The notes under the pieces are model-generated. The model ran no database searches and was not told where the DNA came from. It worked only from the letters and a program-made list of their open reading frames with translations. Below are positions 34,523 through 46,449 of a stretch of DNA of 64,000 nucleotides, one piece after another. The stretch's first letter is position 1, and every line of letters starts with the position of its first letter. The position numbers were made by a program, and so were the translations under genes. This DNA is from Pestalotiopsis fici W106-1 (taxonomy: Eukaryota; Ascomycota; Sordariomycetes; Amphisphaeriales; Sporocadaceae): positions 884,619 through 948,618 of the forward strand of contig NW_006917092.1 of the NCBI RefSeq assembly GCF_000516985.1, written 5' to 3'.

Positions 34523-35864
34523 TCACGCCACCGGCTGCTGCGAATACTGCTCAAACAATCCTGGGTACCACTTTTTCCCAACATCTGGATGGCTGAAGAT
34601 ACGATTTCGAAGTTGCGCCTCTCTGAACTAATCAATAGGTACATGTTAGTCTTTTTGGCATCAAAACGATGATTGGAACGGCCAAGTTCACACGTACACA
34701 TGCGTATTGCGGAGATATCAGTTCACTCGGGACATCCACTGCCCGCTTCTTCTTGTCTTCGGAAACGGGGATCCTGGCGACTATGCTTGCAGCTGATTGC
34801 TCAAGGTCCTGTAGCCTGAGATCTAGCCTCACGGCCTGGAAATAGGGGATGCTATATCGTGTACAGCTCGTCGGCGCCTTTGCAGAGTCAATCAACCGGC
34901 ATGGTTTGTTTTTGAATGGATTCCTTGCGACTTACTATGACACGATGCGTGGTTCCCGAACAAACTCCTCCAGTGATGGCTTCAAATCCTTGTGCGATGT
35001 TTATGACCAGACTGCCCTTGATGGGTGGAGCATCTATCCAGTCACCAGACTTGTTGAGAACCTGCAGACCGCCAACATTGTCCTGCGCCAGATATGTGAA
35101 CAGACCAATGGAATCTTTATGAGGACCGACCCCTTGGGAACCTGGCGGGGCTTGGGGATATTTGACAAACTTCAACCGTGACATTTTGCCAATGAAGCTT
35201 TCAAAGGTATTTCTGGGGAGGGAAATGCTTTCCGCAGCAAAGCCCACAAACTCCTTGCTCACGCTTTCCATGGCTCCCATGTACCTCTGAACCAGGTCCC
35301 GCACAGATGCATTGGGAAACTAAGAACACGGTCATTAAAATTTGTACTGGATAGAGGATCAAAATAACTGCTGCAGTACCTGGCTTGGGCCTTCCAGCAT
35401 TTGCCAAAATGGGTCTCCATCCTTGTATTCGGAGCACTCTGATCCAAAGTCAAATTGCTGAGTCAACTTGTTAGAAGCCTTCTATCATGGCAGTGATCGC
35501 ATCCCTACCTCTCTCATATCAATGACCTTGGCGGTAGTCTCCCTTCCCAAAGACGTGTAGCCCAAGAATGACGGAGATTTGAGCATGTCGATATGGTTCT
35601 TGTCTTTGGAGGAGATGGCAAAGATTTCGGGCAGTCGCTCGTGAGCCTCTTCGATCAAAGCCTAGCTCAAAGAAGAAGTTAAGAATCTATTCGGCAGTAA
35701 GATTAGTGTTCATGACTTCTTACCTCGGCGCCGTTATTTACAAGATAGAGAAATCCGACATGAAAGATGGCATCACGAAGAACCGCCAGCTCAGCCTCCT
35801 TCGTTTGGGGGTTCTTTAGCCGACCAAAGTCAACTAATGGGATTGAAGAAAATGAGGTCGACAT
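34523..35864 (-). CDS. 2-oxoglutarate/Fe(II) oxygenase, isopenicillin-N-synthase-like
   Basis: Six exons (35724-35864, 35509-35661, 35380-35457, 34936-35319, 34698-34877, 34523-34627) give 346 residues, all junctions in phase 0. The N-terminal DIOX_N segment begins FSSIPLVDFGRL, then FLYLVNNGAE and FLGYTSLGRE. Iron ligands are His191 and Asp193 in GPHKDS and His249 in TTHRVI; the 2OG-binding Arg259/Ser261 pair is in TRYSIPYFQ. The set is complete, so an active hydroxylase or desaturase is expected. Plant and fungal relatives include gibberellin and flavonoid-type oxygenases and ethylene-forming enzymes, but the fungal branch is mostly uncharacterised. No PKS or NRPS core lies nearby, so substrate is unknown. 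It lies in tandem downstream of an MFS gene on the same strand. Confidence 0.93.
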
Positions 35865-36670
35865 TGTTGCTCCTACGAAGTCGTTTTCAATGAAAGGTAT
35901 ATATCTAGGTGTGTATCATGAAAAAGGTGTTCTTGCGTGTGCTATGAGAACGACACACCAGGGGTACTAGCCCACATATTATAGTACATCAGTTTCTATA
36001 GCTTCAACCAAAGTCCCAACACCCAAAGTCCTCACTTGATTTGGTTCTGGGTAGTTCATGATTGCTTCACTGGCTACTCCTCTGCTCAATGTCTCTGGTT
36101 CATCTCCCGGTCCCTGTTTTGCCTGTGAAATGTGATGAGACAATAGATACCTGACCCACGACCTCCCATCACGCTCTCCTCAGCTAATTTGCCGCGGATT
36201 CCTGTAGTACTTCATGCAGCGATCCACTATCCTCAACATCTTTAACGTCACATTCCGCATCGGCTTTCTGCATGCATTTCAATCGTCGTTCCGGGGTAAC
36301 AGGGATGTCGGAATAAGCGACCGAGACGTTATCCCGAATGTCCAGCCGGCGGTCCCACTTGATCTCCAATTCTCCGGTGTGATAGCATGCTGGTCACTGA
36401 GGGCCCAGTGGGTAGCTCGGTAGCATAATCACTGGGGAGAGATCTGCAGAGCATGGGTAATTGACCAGGTTGAATCTGGATGCATGACCAAATGCTTTGT
36501 CTTCTGTGAATTACTCCTACGGTGATGACTCTGTATGTAACGTTTACGCTGACCCCGAATTGGCTTCTATGCTACAACTCACTGCATTCTTCTCATCGAT
36601 CCCTGATCTTGACTGTGACCCTAGTCATTAAGACAGTTCAACTTGGGCTCCACGGCAAATGACCATTTTG
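35865..36670. other. Intergenic, promoter side of the 2OG oxygenase gene
   Basis: A TATATA word at about 35899-35904 lies close to the 2OG oxygenase start. No supported coding frame. Confidence 0.5.
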
Positions 36671-38320
36671 TTATAGTTTGACCGGATATTTCGTCCGAAT
36701 TCTCTCCCCGCGGTAATAGAATAGTAGGGTTATGGGCAAACACGCCAGCGATAGCAGTGCCAGAAGCGTATTACCCCAACCTAAACCTAATTTGTCATAC
36801 AAGCTCTGGCCGCAGAGTGGGATAATAGCAGCGCAGATGGATCTTAGAATCACATTTGCTGCTATTGCAGAGGCCGCATAGGTCGTGAACACGTCAATGA
36901 GATATGCCAAAGGCGCCGTCTACCAGGACGTTAGTAAGCCTGTCATACTATCTTCTCAGGCAACTCGTGACTCACAAACACAATAGTCAGCCCTATTGCA
37001 GCAAAGGCTGTTCCTATCATGGGAACAATCCAATGAACTTGGGCTTGAGCAGACCATCCATACCAAATGAGGCCCAGAGATAAGAGTAGACCACCGGGTA
37101 CCATTAGCGGGAGTCGGTCCTCCGGCTTAAAGCTGCCCTTCTCGAGACGTTGGGACACAAAGTGGTTGGTCCAAAGGGTGTACAAGGCCTGGCCAATGAT
37201 GGATCCCACGCCCCAGCCCAAGTAGACAAGTCCGGAGATCGCTGTAGAAAACCCATATTGGCCCTCAAAGACCTCTGTAAACGTTGTGAATAAACTCATG
37301 TCCTTGTTAGTATTGGAGCTATGCGCGGCGAAAGAAATCTCACATAAACATAATAGTATAAACCAGTGAAATGTAGAGACAAAGCAGAAACAGGATCAGT
37401 GAAGTAAACAGCATCTTCGTGGGTCGAACAATAGAAAGCCAAAGGCGATGTCTCGCAGTGACGTTTTTCTGAAGACGCGGTTGCAAGTTTGAGTGTCCCG
37501 TCTTTTCCTGGAGCTTCTTTGTTTTTCTGGCAAGCAACACCGGCGCAAAGGTCTCTTTCACAACGATGGCGCTGATTAGCAAAACGGTACCCGCCATGAT
37601 GGCAAGAATCCAAAAATTCCACCTCCATCCCAGGTAGGCGCTCACGAAGCCTCCAATCGTGGGTCCGATGACGGGACCAACCGTCAGCCCGGCCATCCAA
37701 ATACCCATGGCGGTCCCTCGCTGAGCGGGCTGTACCATGTCGGCAATCGTGCCACCTCCCAAAGCAAATGGGGCGACACCAAAGCTGCCGGCGAGGAAAC
37801 GAAAAACCATCATTGAAGCCATGTTTGGCGCAAATCCGCAGGCGATATTCCATATCAGGAAGCCTCCGTTACCAACGAGGTACGCTGGTTGTCGACCATA
37901 TGCTTCCGATAGTGGTGCAATTACTGGCCGAATCAGCATGGTCGGGCTCAAAGAACAGGGGAAATTAAGCTTACAGAGTGGACCGAGTGCAAAACCGAGA
38001 ACATAGACCGAAATCACAAAGCTTTGCAAGAGGTTGCCGTCGGAATGAAATTCTTGCATCAAGGTTGGCACACCTGGCGCTGGTATTGTTGCGCCCAGCG
38101 CCGTCAGCAAAGTGTTTGCAGAGACAACAGATATCATGATCCATTTTCGCCGCAATGACCAATTCTTTGGGTTTTGGTCACATATCTCCCAGTCGACGTT
38201 ATCTGGGTCTGCTGAGGACGTTGCATGCTCCTCCGTACTTGGCTGTTCTTTCGAGCTCCCAATCTGTGTTCCGTCGGCTGGCATTACTGATTCTCGACAT
38301 TGGTTGTTAATGGACGTCAT
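36671..38320 (-). CDS. MFS transporter, DHA1 multidrug type
   Basis: Exons 37975-38320, 37344-37923, 36976-37294 and 36671-36919 give 497 residues. The leader carries PDNVDWEICDQNPKNWSLRRKW, the family's DPxNW segment. Then FVISVYVLGFALGPLL joins across a 51-nt intron to IAPLSEAYGRQP, the antiporter loop motif A. Motif C is GLTVGPVIGPTIGGFVSAYLGWRW. The central loop ends RPTKMLFTSLILF. The start at 38320 was chosen because the longer open frame upstream starts with TTG. A similar transporter lies at 57463-59010, but intron positions differ, so they are not a recent tandem copy. Efflux of a small toxic compound is the family role. Confidence 0.92.
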
Positions 38321-39026
38321 ATTGGGGGTTTGGGGCAGAATCTTGAAGAGTGGACTGCAATTCAAATATCAAGCTATTTCATTTATACGTATTCCTATTA
38401 AAATGTAAAGGCATGTATACTACACACACAATTATCAATGTAATCACGAGAGAAACACTACACCACATCCAATCGCCCTATCTCCAGCGCCCCACAGCGC
38501 AACTGTATGCGGTAGTAACGCTGTCATTACAGTGCATTAGGGCCACTTTACAGGCGACACTACAGGGTTCCGGCTAAATATCCCAGTACACAGCTTGGGA
38601 TCTTCCAACAAGCTAACGGACATGCACTTCCAGCAACTCGAACACACGCACATCGTGTTATTTGTTGCTCACTTGTACGGTGGAAAGTTTCATGTAGCTC
38701 AAATTTACACCGGCGCGTGTGTTTTTTTTCCCCCTCTTTTTTCCACCCTCAGTAGTGCCCATTGTCAGATGCATTCCAAACATTGGGCGCAAGATGAATT
38801 AGCATGGCGTCCGAGGCAGGCATTGCATTCGAAGCACTAGTTGACGCAGAGTTGCTCTTGATAGACCTATGCTACATGATATACTACTGCTTGTGGGGGG
38901 AATGAGAAAATTGCCCAGGAGATGCGCCAATCAAGAGTTTGTTGTCGGCCAGCAGAAGTGCGCACTCAGACTGTATGCTAAGGAAAACCACGGATCTTTT
39001 CCCATCAGCCACGATGACTCTCCCAA
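38321..39026. other. Intergenic, nothing recognised
   Basis: Promoter side of the MFS gene and 3' side of the tyrosinase gene. A T/C-rich tract at about 38722-38746 only. Confidence 0.5.
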
Positions 39027-40163
39027 TCATTCGTACCGATAACAAAAAGGGCCCTCATAAGGCAGCATCAGATCTTTGACCTGCTTGTCATCACTCAACG
39101 GTCCCCAGGTAAGATAGTCGCCAAGCGTCAAGTCCCGCGACGGAGGAACATTGGACAAGGTCATGGTGCCGTTGAGTGCAAATGCTCTCGCCTCTAGATC
39201 TGCGGATTGCCACTGCCACCACACGTGGTCGACCTGGGCATGGTGCAGGAAGAAGGCAGGATCCGTGGGGCTGGTGAACAGATCCGAGCCCACGCCGCCC
39301 ATGGCAAAGTGGCCACCACCGTGAGGACCGAACCAACTCGCGCCCTCCGGGCTGGACAGAGTGTTCTGAAAGTCGCCCATGGTGGTCTGGTTCAAAAGTT
39401 CGGCAATACTGCTGTAGTTGTTATTCACCCGGAGGGCATAGTCATTCAGGTTACGCTTGAAGCAGCCAGGGGAGTAGTCAAAAGAATCAGAGGGCAAAGA
39501 ACCATTGACATTGTCGGTAATCAGAGACTGTGGGAAATCGCGGTAGGGCGTAGTATAGTTCATGAAGGGACCTGCGAAGACGCAGCCACCCCCGGTGCCA
39601 CTAGGGTAGGTCTGGTTGGGTCCCGTATAGAGAGTCTCGTTGGTGAAGACGCCGTCGCTCCCGAGTGAGTACGGGCTGCCATCAAACAGCGTCGACTCGC
39701 GCAGAGGCTTGTCCGTATAGGCGGGCCAGTCCCAGTACGGCTGGGTACCATTGAATCCGCATTCTTCTTGGAGAGCCTTCTCATACAGCCGGACGTACCC
39801 TCGGTGCCAGGGCAGGAAGATGGCGTCGAGATGGATGGTAAAGGTATAGTTGATGTGTGTTGCGATAAAGTCGGCATGTCGGCTCTTTGCCCCCGGGTAC
39901 ACTGTTGGGTCCAGCTGGGAGGGCTTATCCATCAGACACTGCACCGCGTCTATATATGCTTTACGATCCTCCAGTGCCAGGCTTGACCTATCCATTTTTT
40001 GAGCTTTGAGGCTTTGCTAAAGATGGGTATAGAACACATACCACTCTCTTCGTACTTGTATATTTTCTTCGGTGCATTCCGCCGGATATGTTGCCAATAC
40101 CGGAGCAACTTGGCTGAAGGTGGCCAATGCCAGCAATGCTATTATTGACATGCCGGACAACAT
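39027..40163 (-). CDS. Secreted short tyrosinase (type 3 copper oxidase)
   Basis: Catalyses o-hydroxylation of monophenols and oxidation of o-diphenols to quinones. Exons 40042-40163 and 39027-39987 give 360 residues. A signal peptide (MLSGMSIIALLALATFSQ) precedes VRREWSSLALEDRKAYI, restored across a phase-2 intron whose acceptor lies inside an apparently open frame. The CuA site shows SRHADFIATH, then IHLDAIFLPWHRGYVRLYE; the CuB site shows GPHGGGHFAMGG and DPAFFLHHAQVDHVWWQWQ. All six histidines are present. There is no C-terminal shielding domain, as in the short secreted fungal tyrosinases. A TATA-like TATTTAAG lies at 40298-40305, about 135 bp upstream of the start. With the multicopper oxidase this gives two secreted phenol oxidases within 12 kb. 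Confidence 0.95.
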
Positions 40164-42112
40164 GATGACGAGTATTCACAAGATATTGGGTCGATAGGTC
40201 GAGAGTGTGTCTCAATACATAAGGTAGCGTTGGGAATCAAGCAAGAAGCGAAGGCGACTTGAACATCTGCATTCACATCGTGACAGCAACGGGATTCCTT
40301 AAATAGAGGAGTGAATAGAACACTACTGTTCACCAAACTATGAACTGTAATGTCCTACCCCAGAAATAATTATCCGAACAGGTAGATGGGTGCATGTCGG
40401 GATGTAGGCTAGAGGTGACTAGATGGTAATCTTACCAATCAGCCGGCCCAATCTTGCAAACCAACCACAACCATCCTGCTGCATCAACTCCATAGCCTGC
40501 CATGCCTACCATCGAGTCCCTTTCCCCCTAGCTTCACTATAAGCTCGGGCTTTGGAATGATAACATTGCAAATCTGCGGGTGTAAGAGTTGGCTCACTGG
40601 ATGTCGGCGCTTGCCGCTTAGGACGTGCGTACGCTAAGTTTGTAGTGCTCGCGGGTTGGTCCCTATAGTGACATAAATGCTGGACGTTTAATGCAAGGCC
40701 CTTCTCTATGGCTTGTACGACTTTCCGCATGTTAAGCTTAAAATTTTAATTCAAAATTATACCTTATGTAATTCTTGCCCTTCAAAATTACATATATGTC
40801 TTTCTTGAGTGATTATACACTTGACATGCGCCATTGTGTGATCTTTTGCTACATACCTACTCAGAGCTGTCCATGTCTTGGTCCCTCGATCAAACCGTAC
40901 CTCAACAGTTGCGGCCCACCTATCCCCGTTTGACACTGCGTACAGCGCCAATACTACCTCATCTCTTTGAAAAAAAAAAAAAAAAAAAACTGCTGGCAAA
41001 ATATCGCCGAGAGAAGAACCTGGAGAAAGACCGTTGTAGTGTAGATCTGGAGCGAGATGACAAGGGTTCCGTGCTTCCCCGCAAAGGGGAACAAAAAAAG
41101 AGTGAGAGGGAAGGGTCTTCGACTCCCCGGCTTTTCGCGTAAAGCTTTAAGAGCAATACGAGATGCACTTCTCAGCACGATCAAGAAGTGGGAGGTATTC
41201 TTCTTCTTCAATTGAGCTGCTGCAGCAGTCTCCTGTCAGTCCCTTGACTCACTGATCGCTTGCACATGGTGCGGGTACGAGCTATTTCGCCTGTAACCTC
41301 ATACACATCATATAATCCACTAATAAGAGCAAACCTAAATCTTTCACGACTGGACGCCATTTGGATCCTCCTCTTCTGTCTATCCTGCCCCCATTTCCCG
41401 TGGCGGCAGCTCGTGTATATCATGTCTAGCATACATACAGGCTTTGGATAGATACTGTGCTATGCATACTCTAGGGCATGGTGGTAATTTGATGCAACTT
41501 GGGCCCACTACGCAGTGAGACTCGACCTCTAAAGGAACTATGCCCCGAGGCTTGGGAGTTGACAATGCTAACATTGCGCGACCCAATATTGATTTTCAGA
41601 CTATGATTATATTTGATATACTGAACTAGGCAGTCAATTATGTACCTTCCTGTTGACTCTCATGGGGTGCATTGCGCTTCTCTTTGGTGAAAGTTGTTTG
41701 GTGACGAGATGAGGATAGCTTGCAAGGAGTTACAGGGCACTCGCACCAGTTACGGGGCAAGGCCTTGGTAAATGGGCCGAATGGTTAGGTCTTTGCAGGG
41801 CTTAACAGGGATGGTAATGCGGGGATTGCGGGGGTTAGCCTCTCCCCTCTCAGCACCCGCATGGGGCAGGATCGGGATCTTGGTTTGACTTTGCTTGAGC
41901 TACAGCATCCAGTGGATCAGTGTCAAGGTTATACATATACGAGGTCATTTGATCGATAGAATAGGCCAAACTTCACTTTTTCTGCTTGCCTACCTATCTA
42001 GTCCCTCGTTCCACCTACCAGTTCAATGCTCTCTCTGAACCACGCCTGTGTTGCCTTCTCTTTGGGTTGGTCAGGCTCTTCTCGTCGAGGCTCCTGCTAG
42101 ACGCTGGACACG
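40164..42112. other. Intergenic, about 1.9 kb, low-complexity patches
   Basis: Shared upstream space of the tyrosinase (minus) and Zn2Cys6 (plus) genes. Holds an AT-rich patch at about 40736-40800 and an A run at 40971-40989. A 74-codon minus-strand frame at 40506-40730 resembles nothing I know. Confidence 0.5.
40298..40305 (-). promoter_or_regulatory. TATA-like box of the tyrosinase gene
   Basis: TATTTAAG on the minus strand about 135 bp upstream of the tyrosinase ATG. Position is right for a fungal core promoter; not tested. Confidence 0.4.
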
Positions 42113-44838
42113 ATGTCCTCTAATGCCGAGGTCAATGTCAATGCACTCGATCGCGACCTATCCTCTACAGCTGTGACAGGGAGCGATGGATCTCGACGCA
42201 AGCGAAACATTGTGAGTGTCTCAATTTTGGTGTTTGATGTTGCTTGTGCTAATTGAAAGTTTCAGCGTGCCTGTGACCGATGCAATCAAAATGCTTGCAA
42301 GGTGATTGCTCTTCTATCTACGCATCTGCCGCCGCCACGGCCCTAATCAAGGAGCTCATGTCATGGTCTAGTGCTCGCCTGGTATCATCGGTGTCACTTG
42401 TCGGCGTTGCGAGGAACAGGCAGTTGACTGCACATACAACAGACCAATAAAGCGACGAGGGGTGGGTTTATTCCAGTTTCTTCAACTTGATTGAGCGTAC
42501 TTACTGATGGCTCTCGTCAGCCTCCGGTTCGCGGGTCACGGCGCGCCGAACCGCCGCCGCCAACCGCTATAAACCACGGGCAATCGGTCCAGCAGCCTTC
42601 ACCCAGGAGCATGGACCACATGGCCGCTGATCCTTCGGTTGGGACTCCCAGTGGGCCATCTTTAGCTTCGAGAAGCATCCGGGCAAACAATGACGAAGCC
42701 AACGTGAACTCTCCGGGCCTTTCCCATGGCTACTCATTGTATGAAGACTCGATCAAGCCTGATGTGATTGAGGGGCTTGTCGAGGTTTTTCATCACACTA
42801 TATATCCCATGTACGTGTAGGTTTGGTTTCGCTCCATCGGTGCTGATTATGACTCTAGACGACCATACTTCCACTGGCCTACATTTCAGTCTCAGATCCG
42901 TCAACAACTCTACCGCTCTGATTGGGGGATATTTGTTGTTACCATGGCTGTCTGCGCCCTGACGGCGGGACGTCTATACAGCGGCGTGCCTGGCCCCTCA
43001 CATCTCGACCATGTCCGCTCCAGGGTTGACGCCTTGTCATCCGAATGCTATGCGGCAGCGGTCAAAGCTCTGCCGAGGGACATGGCCACTGCTACCGACT
43101 ATTGCCAGGCGATGAGGGCGAATGCCATACTGGCGTCTGTTTGTCTTCAAAATGGCCAGCTCAAATCAACTATTGCCCATCTTGGTGACTACACTACTCT
43201 CTCGATTATGCATGGCTTTTATGCAGAAGCCAATTGGCCAGCGGGACTGACAGAGATCGAAAAGCAAGAGCGACGTAGGCTGGTGAGCGAGAAATTGAGG
43301 ATTACGTATACGAGACAATGCTGAGTTTTCCTTTAGTTCTGGGGCGTGTATCAGCAGGACCAATATCTAGCAACTAATTTCGGCCTGCCATCTCGGCAAC
43401 GCGAAGCAAAGACGACTGTATTATATCCAGCTGAGGTATTTGATGACGAGGACATCTCTGCAACATTTGTTCGATTGAGGCCAGATCGCGTCTCGTTTCT
43501 TCGAGGCTGGAATTATTGTACAGACCTGTATCGGCTTTATGAAAACATGGACACGCAGTTAAGAGCATGGCAGCAGGTTCCAGAGGAAGAGCCCAGAGGG
43601 ACTTTGAACTCGTTTCTTGCCCGTGTCCGGCCTACGCATCACTTTGCATCTGATATACTCCACCTAATCACCACGTTGCACAGGGACTTGCCGCAGGAAC
43701 TTCGGACAGTCAAGGCCATGACTGGAAATCCACAAAAGGATCGATGCGGCTTTGTTGGTAAGTCTCGCCTCCAAATAACATGTGTAAGGTTCAATCTTGC
43801 AGACATGTGCCTCAAGACATCATCTTGGTCTAGGTTGGATAATACTAATGCAGTATCGCAGCCGTCAATATTCTCCTCACCACGAACAATCTCAAGATGC
43901 TTCTTGTTGGAGCTGAGAATCCCAACGTACATTTACGTTGCGCTATAGCAAGCGAGTTGTTAGATGAACTTGGAGCTGTCCCCGTCGGCTTTTTCAATGC
44001 ATCTAGTACTGGTTCAGTAAGACAAATGATAATCGCAGCTATTTGTCCTTGTTGCTAATGTTCCCCACAGTTGCACCACTTGGCACACATCGGCCATGTT
44101 CTTGGAAGCGCCATCCAAGCCCCTCTATCCGCGTGGTCATATTTGCAAGTCAGAAATATCCTCCTGATTCTAGCCGACTTTCTGGAAAAGATTGAAAAGT
44201 CTCGTGCTGTCACTCCTAGCCTTGGCGCCAAGCTCCGCGTCCAGATCAGTCGCATCGATCAATGCATGCAGCAGACTCGTCAGCGAAATCCCGAATCAGA
44301 TCTCGTACCCATGGGCCAGAGCTTGCTAATGGGCTCGCCAACCAACAACTCCTCGGGATCTCTGGCCCACTCAAATGTGAGTATCGTGTGCTTGTATTAG
44401 TGCTAGAAATGTGCCTTTTGCACGTCCACATCTTGAGGAAAATATGATACTGACAAAATGATTCAGGATCAACAGCTGTCTCCTCCTCCTACTACTACTC
44501 TCGCACCTAGCAATCAAATCCCCACACTCCCGCCCAGCATTTCACGCCTAAACCGCTTACTAGGCGTTGGAGATCAGACGGATTCATCACAACAACAGCA
44601 AAGCATGTCTACACTTATTGGAGGCTCCACTGTCGCCCAAGGCTTTGGGTTTGACAGCACATTTGAAATGCCACATTCAAATGAAATACAAAATCCCGGA
44701 TCCAACCTTGTATTTCCGTCTCTTTCAACGTCGTCTCTTCCCACCGACTTTTTCGATGGGTGGCCCATTTTGTCAGGGCAGAATGATGGTTTCGATCCTC
44801 TCAACCCATTTGTATCTATAGGTAGCACTCGCGGTTGA
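42113..44838 (+). CDS. Zn2Cys6 transcription factor with fungal-specific TF domain
   Basis: Nuclear regulator. Nine exons (42113-42211, 42266-42301, 42372-42461, 42521-42810, 42859-43282, 43337-43757, 43862-44016, 44071-44376, 44467-44838) give 730 residues. The zinc cluster is split over three exons and reads Cx2Cx6Cx8Cx2Cx6C (RACDRCNQNACK, then CSPGI, then CRRCEEQAVDC). The TF domain begins near YPIRPYFHWPTF, with WGIFVVTMAVCALTAGRLYSG and ERRRLFWGVYQQDQYLA, the standard middle-homology block. The tail is Ser/Pro/Gln-rich, a typical activation region. Divergent from the tyrosinase gene, it is a candidate regulator of the phenol-oxidising genes to its left, but distance makes this weak. Confidence 0.93.
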
Positions 44839-45384
44839 GCAGCAAGCAGATGTATATATGCGCTACTGAGTCCTGCCAGGGGAAACTGAAATACGCGAAT
44901 AATGCGTGGAAGCATTTTGAGTAAGGCTCATTTAGCATTTCTTTTTGGAGGTAAACGAAACTTCCGTCTCGCTTGGTCAAAGTGGGCATTGGCAGAAAAA
45001 CAAAGATGCATATTCCCAAACGTTCACCGAATAGAAATCCGGCAAAACATGGTCTGGCTGAGGAAAAGCCTAATTGATGTCCTTGTATCGGCTTCGGTTA
45101 ATTTTAAACCGGTGAAATATCCAAATGCCCGATCCCGAACTCCTCGTTGTCCTGATTTTAGATGGCCGTGGGACAATTGACACTTGGTCGTAGCATGAAT
45201 ATCCTATACCAGAATTTAACAAAGCTTTACTTGGACTAACGCAATCAATGATATAACCGTCGTCAAGAAGTATTCCAATAACATTCTACGAACACAATAT
45301 GGTCCATGACCTCTTACATTGCTCTATTCTTTTAGTGAGACGAAATTTGATCTACTAGTTCCATATTCATATACTTTTACCACC
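44839..45384. other. Intergenic, nothing recognised
   Basis: Between two plus-strand genes. No supported feature. Confidence 0.5.
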
Positions 45385-46449
45385 ATGGCTCCATCATCAC
45401 CCGTGGGCGTCCACCTTGTGGGATCCATCTGCGGCGCCCAGACCGCCGCCGACTCCTTCAGGAAATGCGTCTCTGCCTTCCCTTCTCGCCTCCGCCGCTT
45501 ACCCGACGGCGAACCCGCGACGCGCTGGAGCTTCACCGGTTGGCAGCGCGATGTATTTTCGCATTCCCCCGTCGTCTTGGAGCAGTACAAGGACGACGGG
45601 GATACCGTCGTGCCCCAACAGAGGGCGTCCCCGGCCGAGGTTGCAGAGGTGGTCAAGAACATGCCCCCGCTCAAACCCAAGTATGACGATTTCGCCCTCG
45701 AGAGCTACGCCGAGTTCAAGCGGCTGCGCGCCGAGGGCACGATTCCCCAGGGCGTTCGGTTCCTGGTGTGTCTGCCTACCGTGTACTGCGTCATGTCCCT
45801 CTTGCGGGCCGAGTTTGCGGCCGCCATTGAACCCCTTTACACCGAGGCTCTGCTCGGGTGTCTGAAGCGCATCGAGGCCGAGATCCCACACGAGGACTTG
45901 GCGGTGCAGGTCGATGTGGCCGCCGAGACAATGCTGATTCAGACCCCTCCCGGCGAAGTTATTTTTCATTTCGACAAGTACTGGAATGACGACGCCTTTG
46001 AAGGTTCCGTGGAAAGGATTGCCGCATTGGTGGGCAGTGTGGCGCCAGGTGTGGAGGTGGGCATGCACATTTGTTACGGCGACATGAAGCACAAGCACTT
46101 TATTCAGCCAAAGGACACGGAGGACATTGTAAGAATCACGAATTCAGTTGCGCAAAAAGCGGGCCGGCCGATCAATTGGGTGCATTTCCCCGTCCCCAGA
46201 GATAGAGACGATGACGCCTATTTCCAGCCGCTGGAGGGCTTGAAAACTGGCAGTGACACGGAATTTTTCATCGGCCTGGTGCATCCTCACGATGAAGATG
46301 GCTCGCGCAAGCGACTGGAAGTCGCCGCCCGTCATCTAAAAGGGAAGAGATATGGTGTTGCCACGGAATGCGGCCTGGGCAGAGCTCCCCAAGACGAATT
46401 CGACACGATTGCGAAAATCTCGACGGCAATTTCCGGTCCGATCATCTAA
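45385..46449 (+). CDS. Cobalamin-independent methionine synthase (MetE)-like protein
   Basis: Intronless, 354 residues, starting at MAPSSPVGVHLVGSICG after CACC. It has the TIM-barrel of the UROD/MetE superfamily, not a full MetE (about 760 residues) but only one domain. Two MetE zinc-ligand patterns are retained: HxC as HICYGD (His228, Cys230) and the late Cys in ATECGLGRAP (Cys329). The sequence QVDVAAE is the second barrel signature (usually QIDEPAL in MetE). So a zinc-dependent methyl transfer or a demethylase is possible, but the substrate is unknown. Third-position G/C is high, above the neighbours, and introns are absent. This may be strong expression bias or a sign of transfer; composition alone cannot decide. 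Confidence 0.85.
   Translation: MAPSSPVGVHLVGSICGAQTAADSFRKCVSAFPSRLRRLPDGEPATRWSFTGWQRDVFSHSPVVLEQYKDDGDTVVPQQRASPAEVAEVVKNMPPLKPKYDDFALESYAEFKRLRAEGTIPQGVRFLVCLPTVYCVMSLLRAEFAAAIEPLYTEALLGCLKRIEAEIPHEDLAVQVDVAAETMLIQTPPGEVIFHFDKYWNDDAFEGSVERIAALVGSVAPGVEVGMHICYGDMKHKHFIQPKDTEDIVRITNSVAQKAGRPINWVHFPVPRDRDDDAYFQPLEGLKTGSDTEFFIGLVHPHDEDGSRKRLEVAARHLKGKRYGVATECGLGRAPQDEFDTIAKISTAISGPII

Noticed and set aside
16790..40163. A classical secondary-metabolite gene cluster
   Set aside because: Several oxidases, transporters and a regulator are present but no intact PKS, NRPS, terpene cyclase or other core gene.
40506..40730. Possible transposon-like peptide on the minus strand
   Set aside because: I considered a transposase remnant near the AT-rich patch but found no DDE, HTH or terminal repeat to support it.
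41090..41130. tRNA B-box-like sequence near the end of the A-rich stretch
   Set aside because: It resembles GGTTCGANTCC only loosely, with no A box or cloverleaf.
45324..46098. Antisense frames over the MetE-like gene
   Set aside because: They mirror a GC-rich coding gene on the plus strand; no domain is seen.
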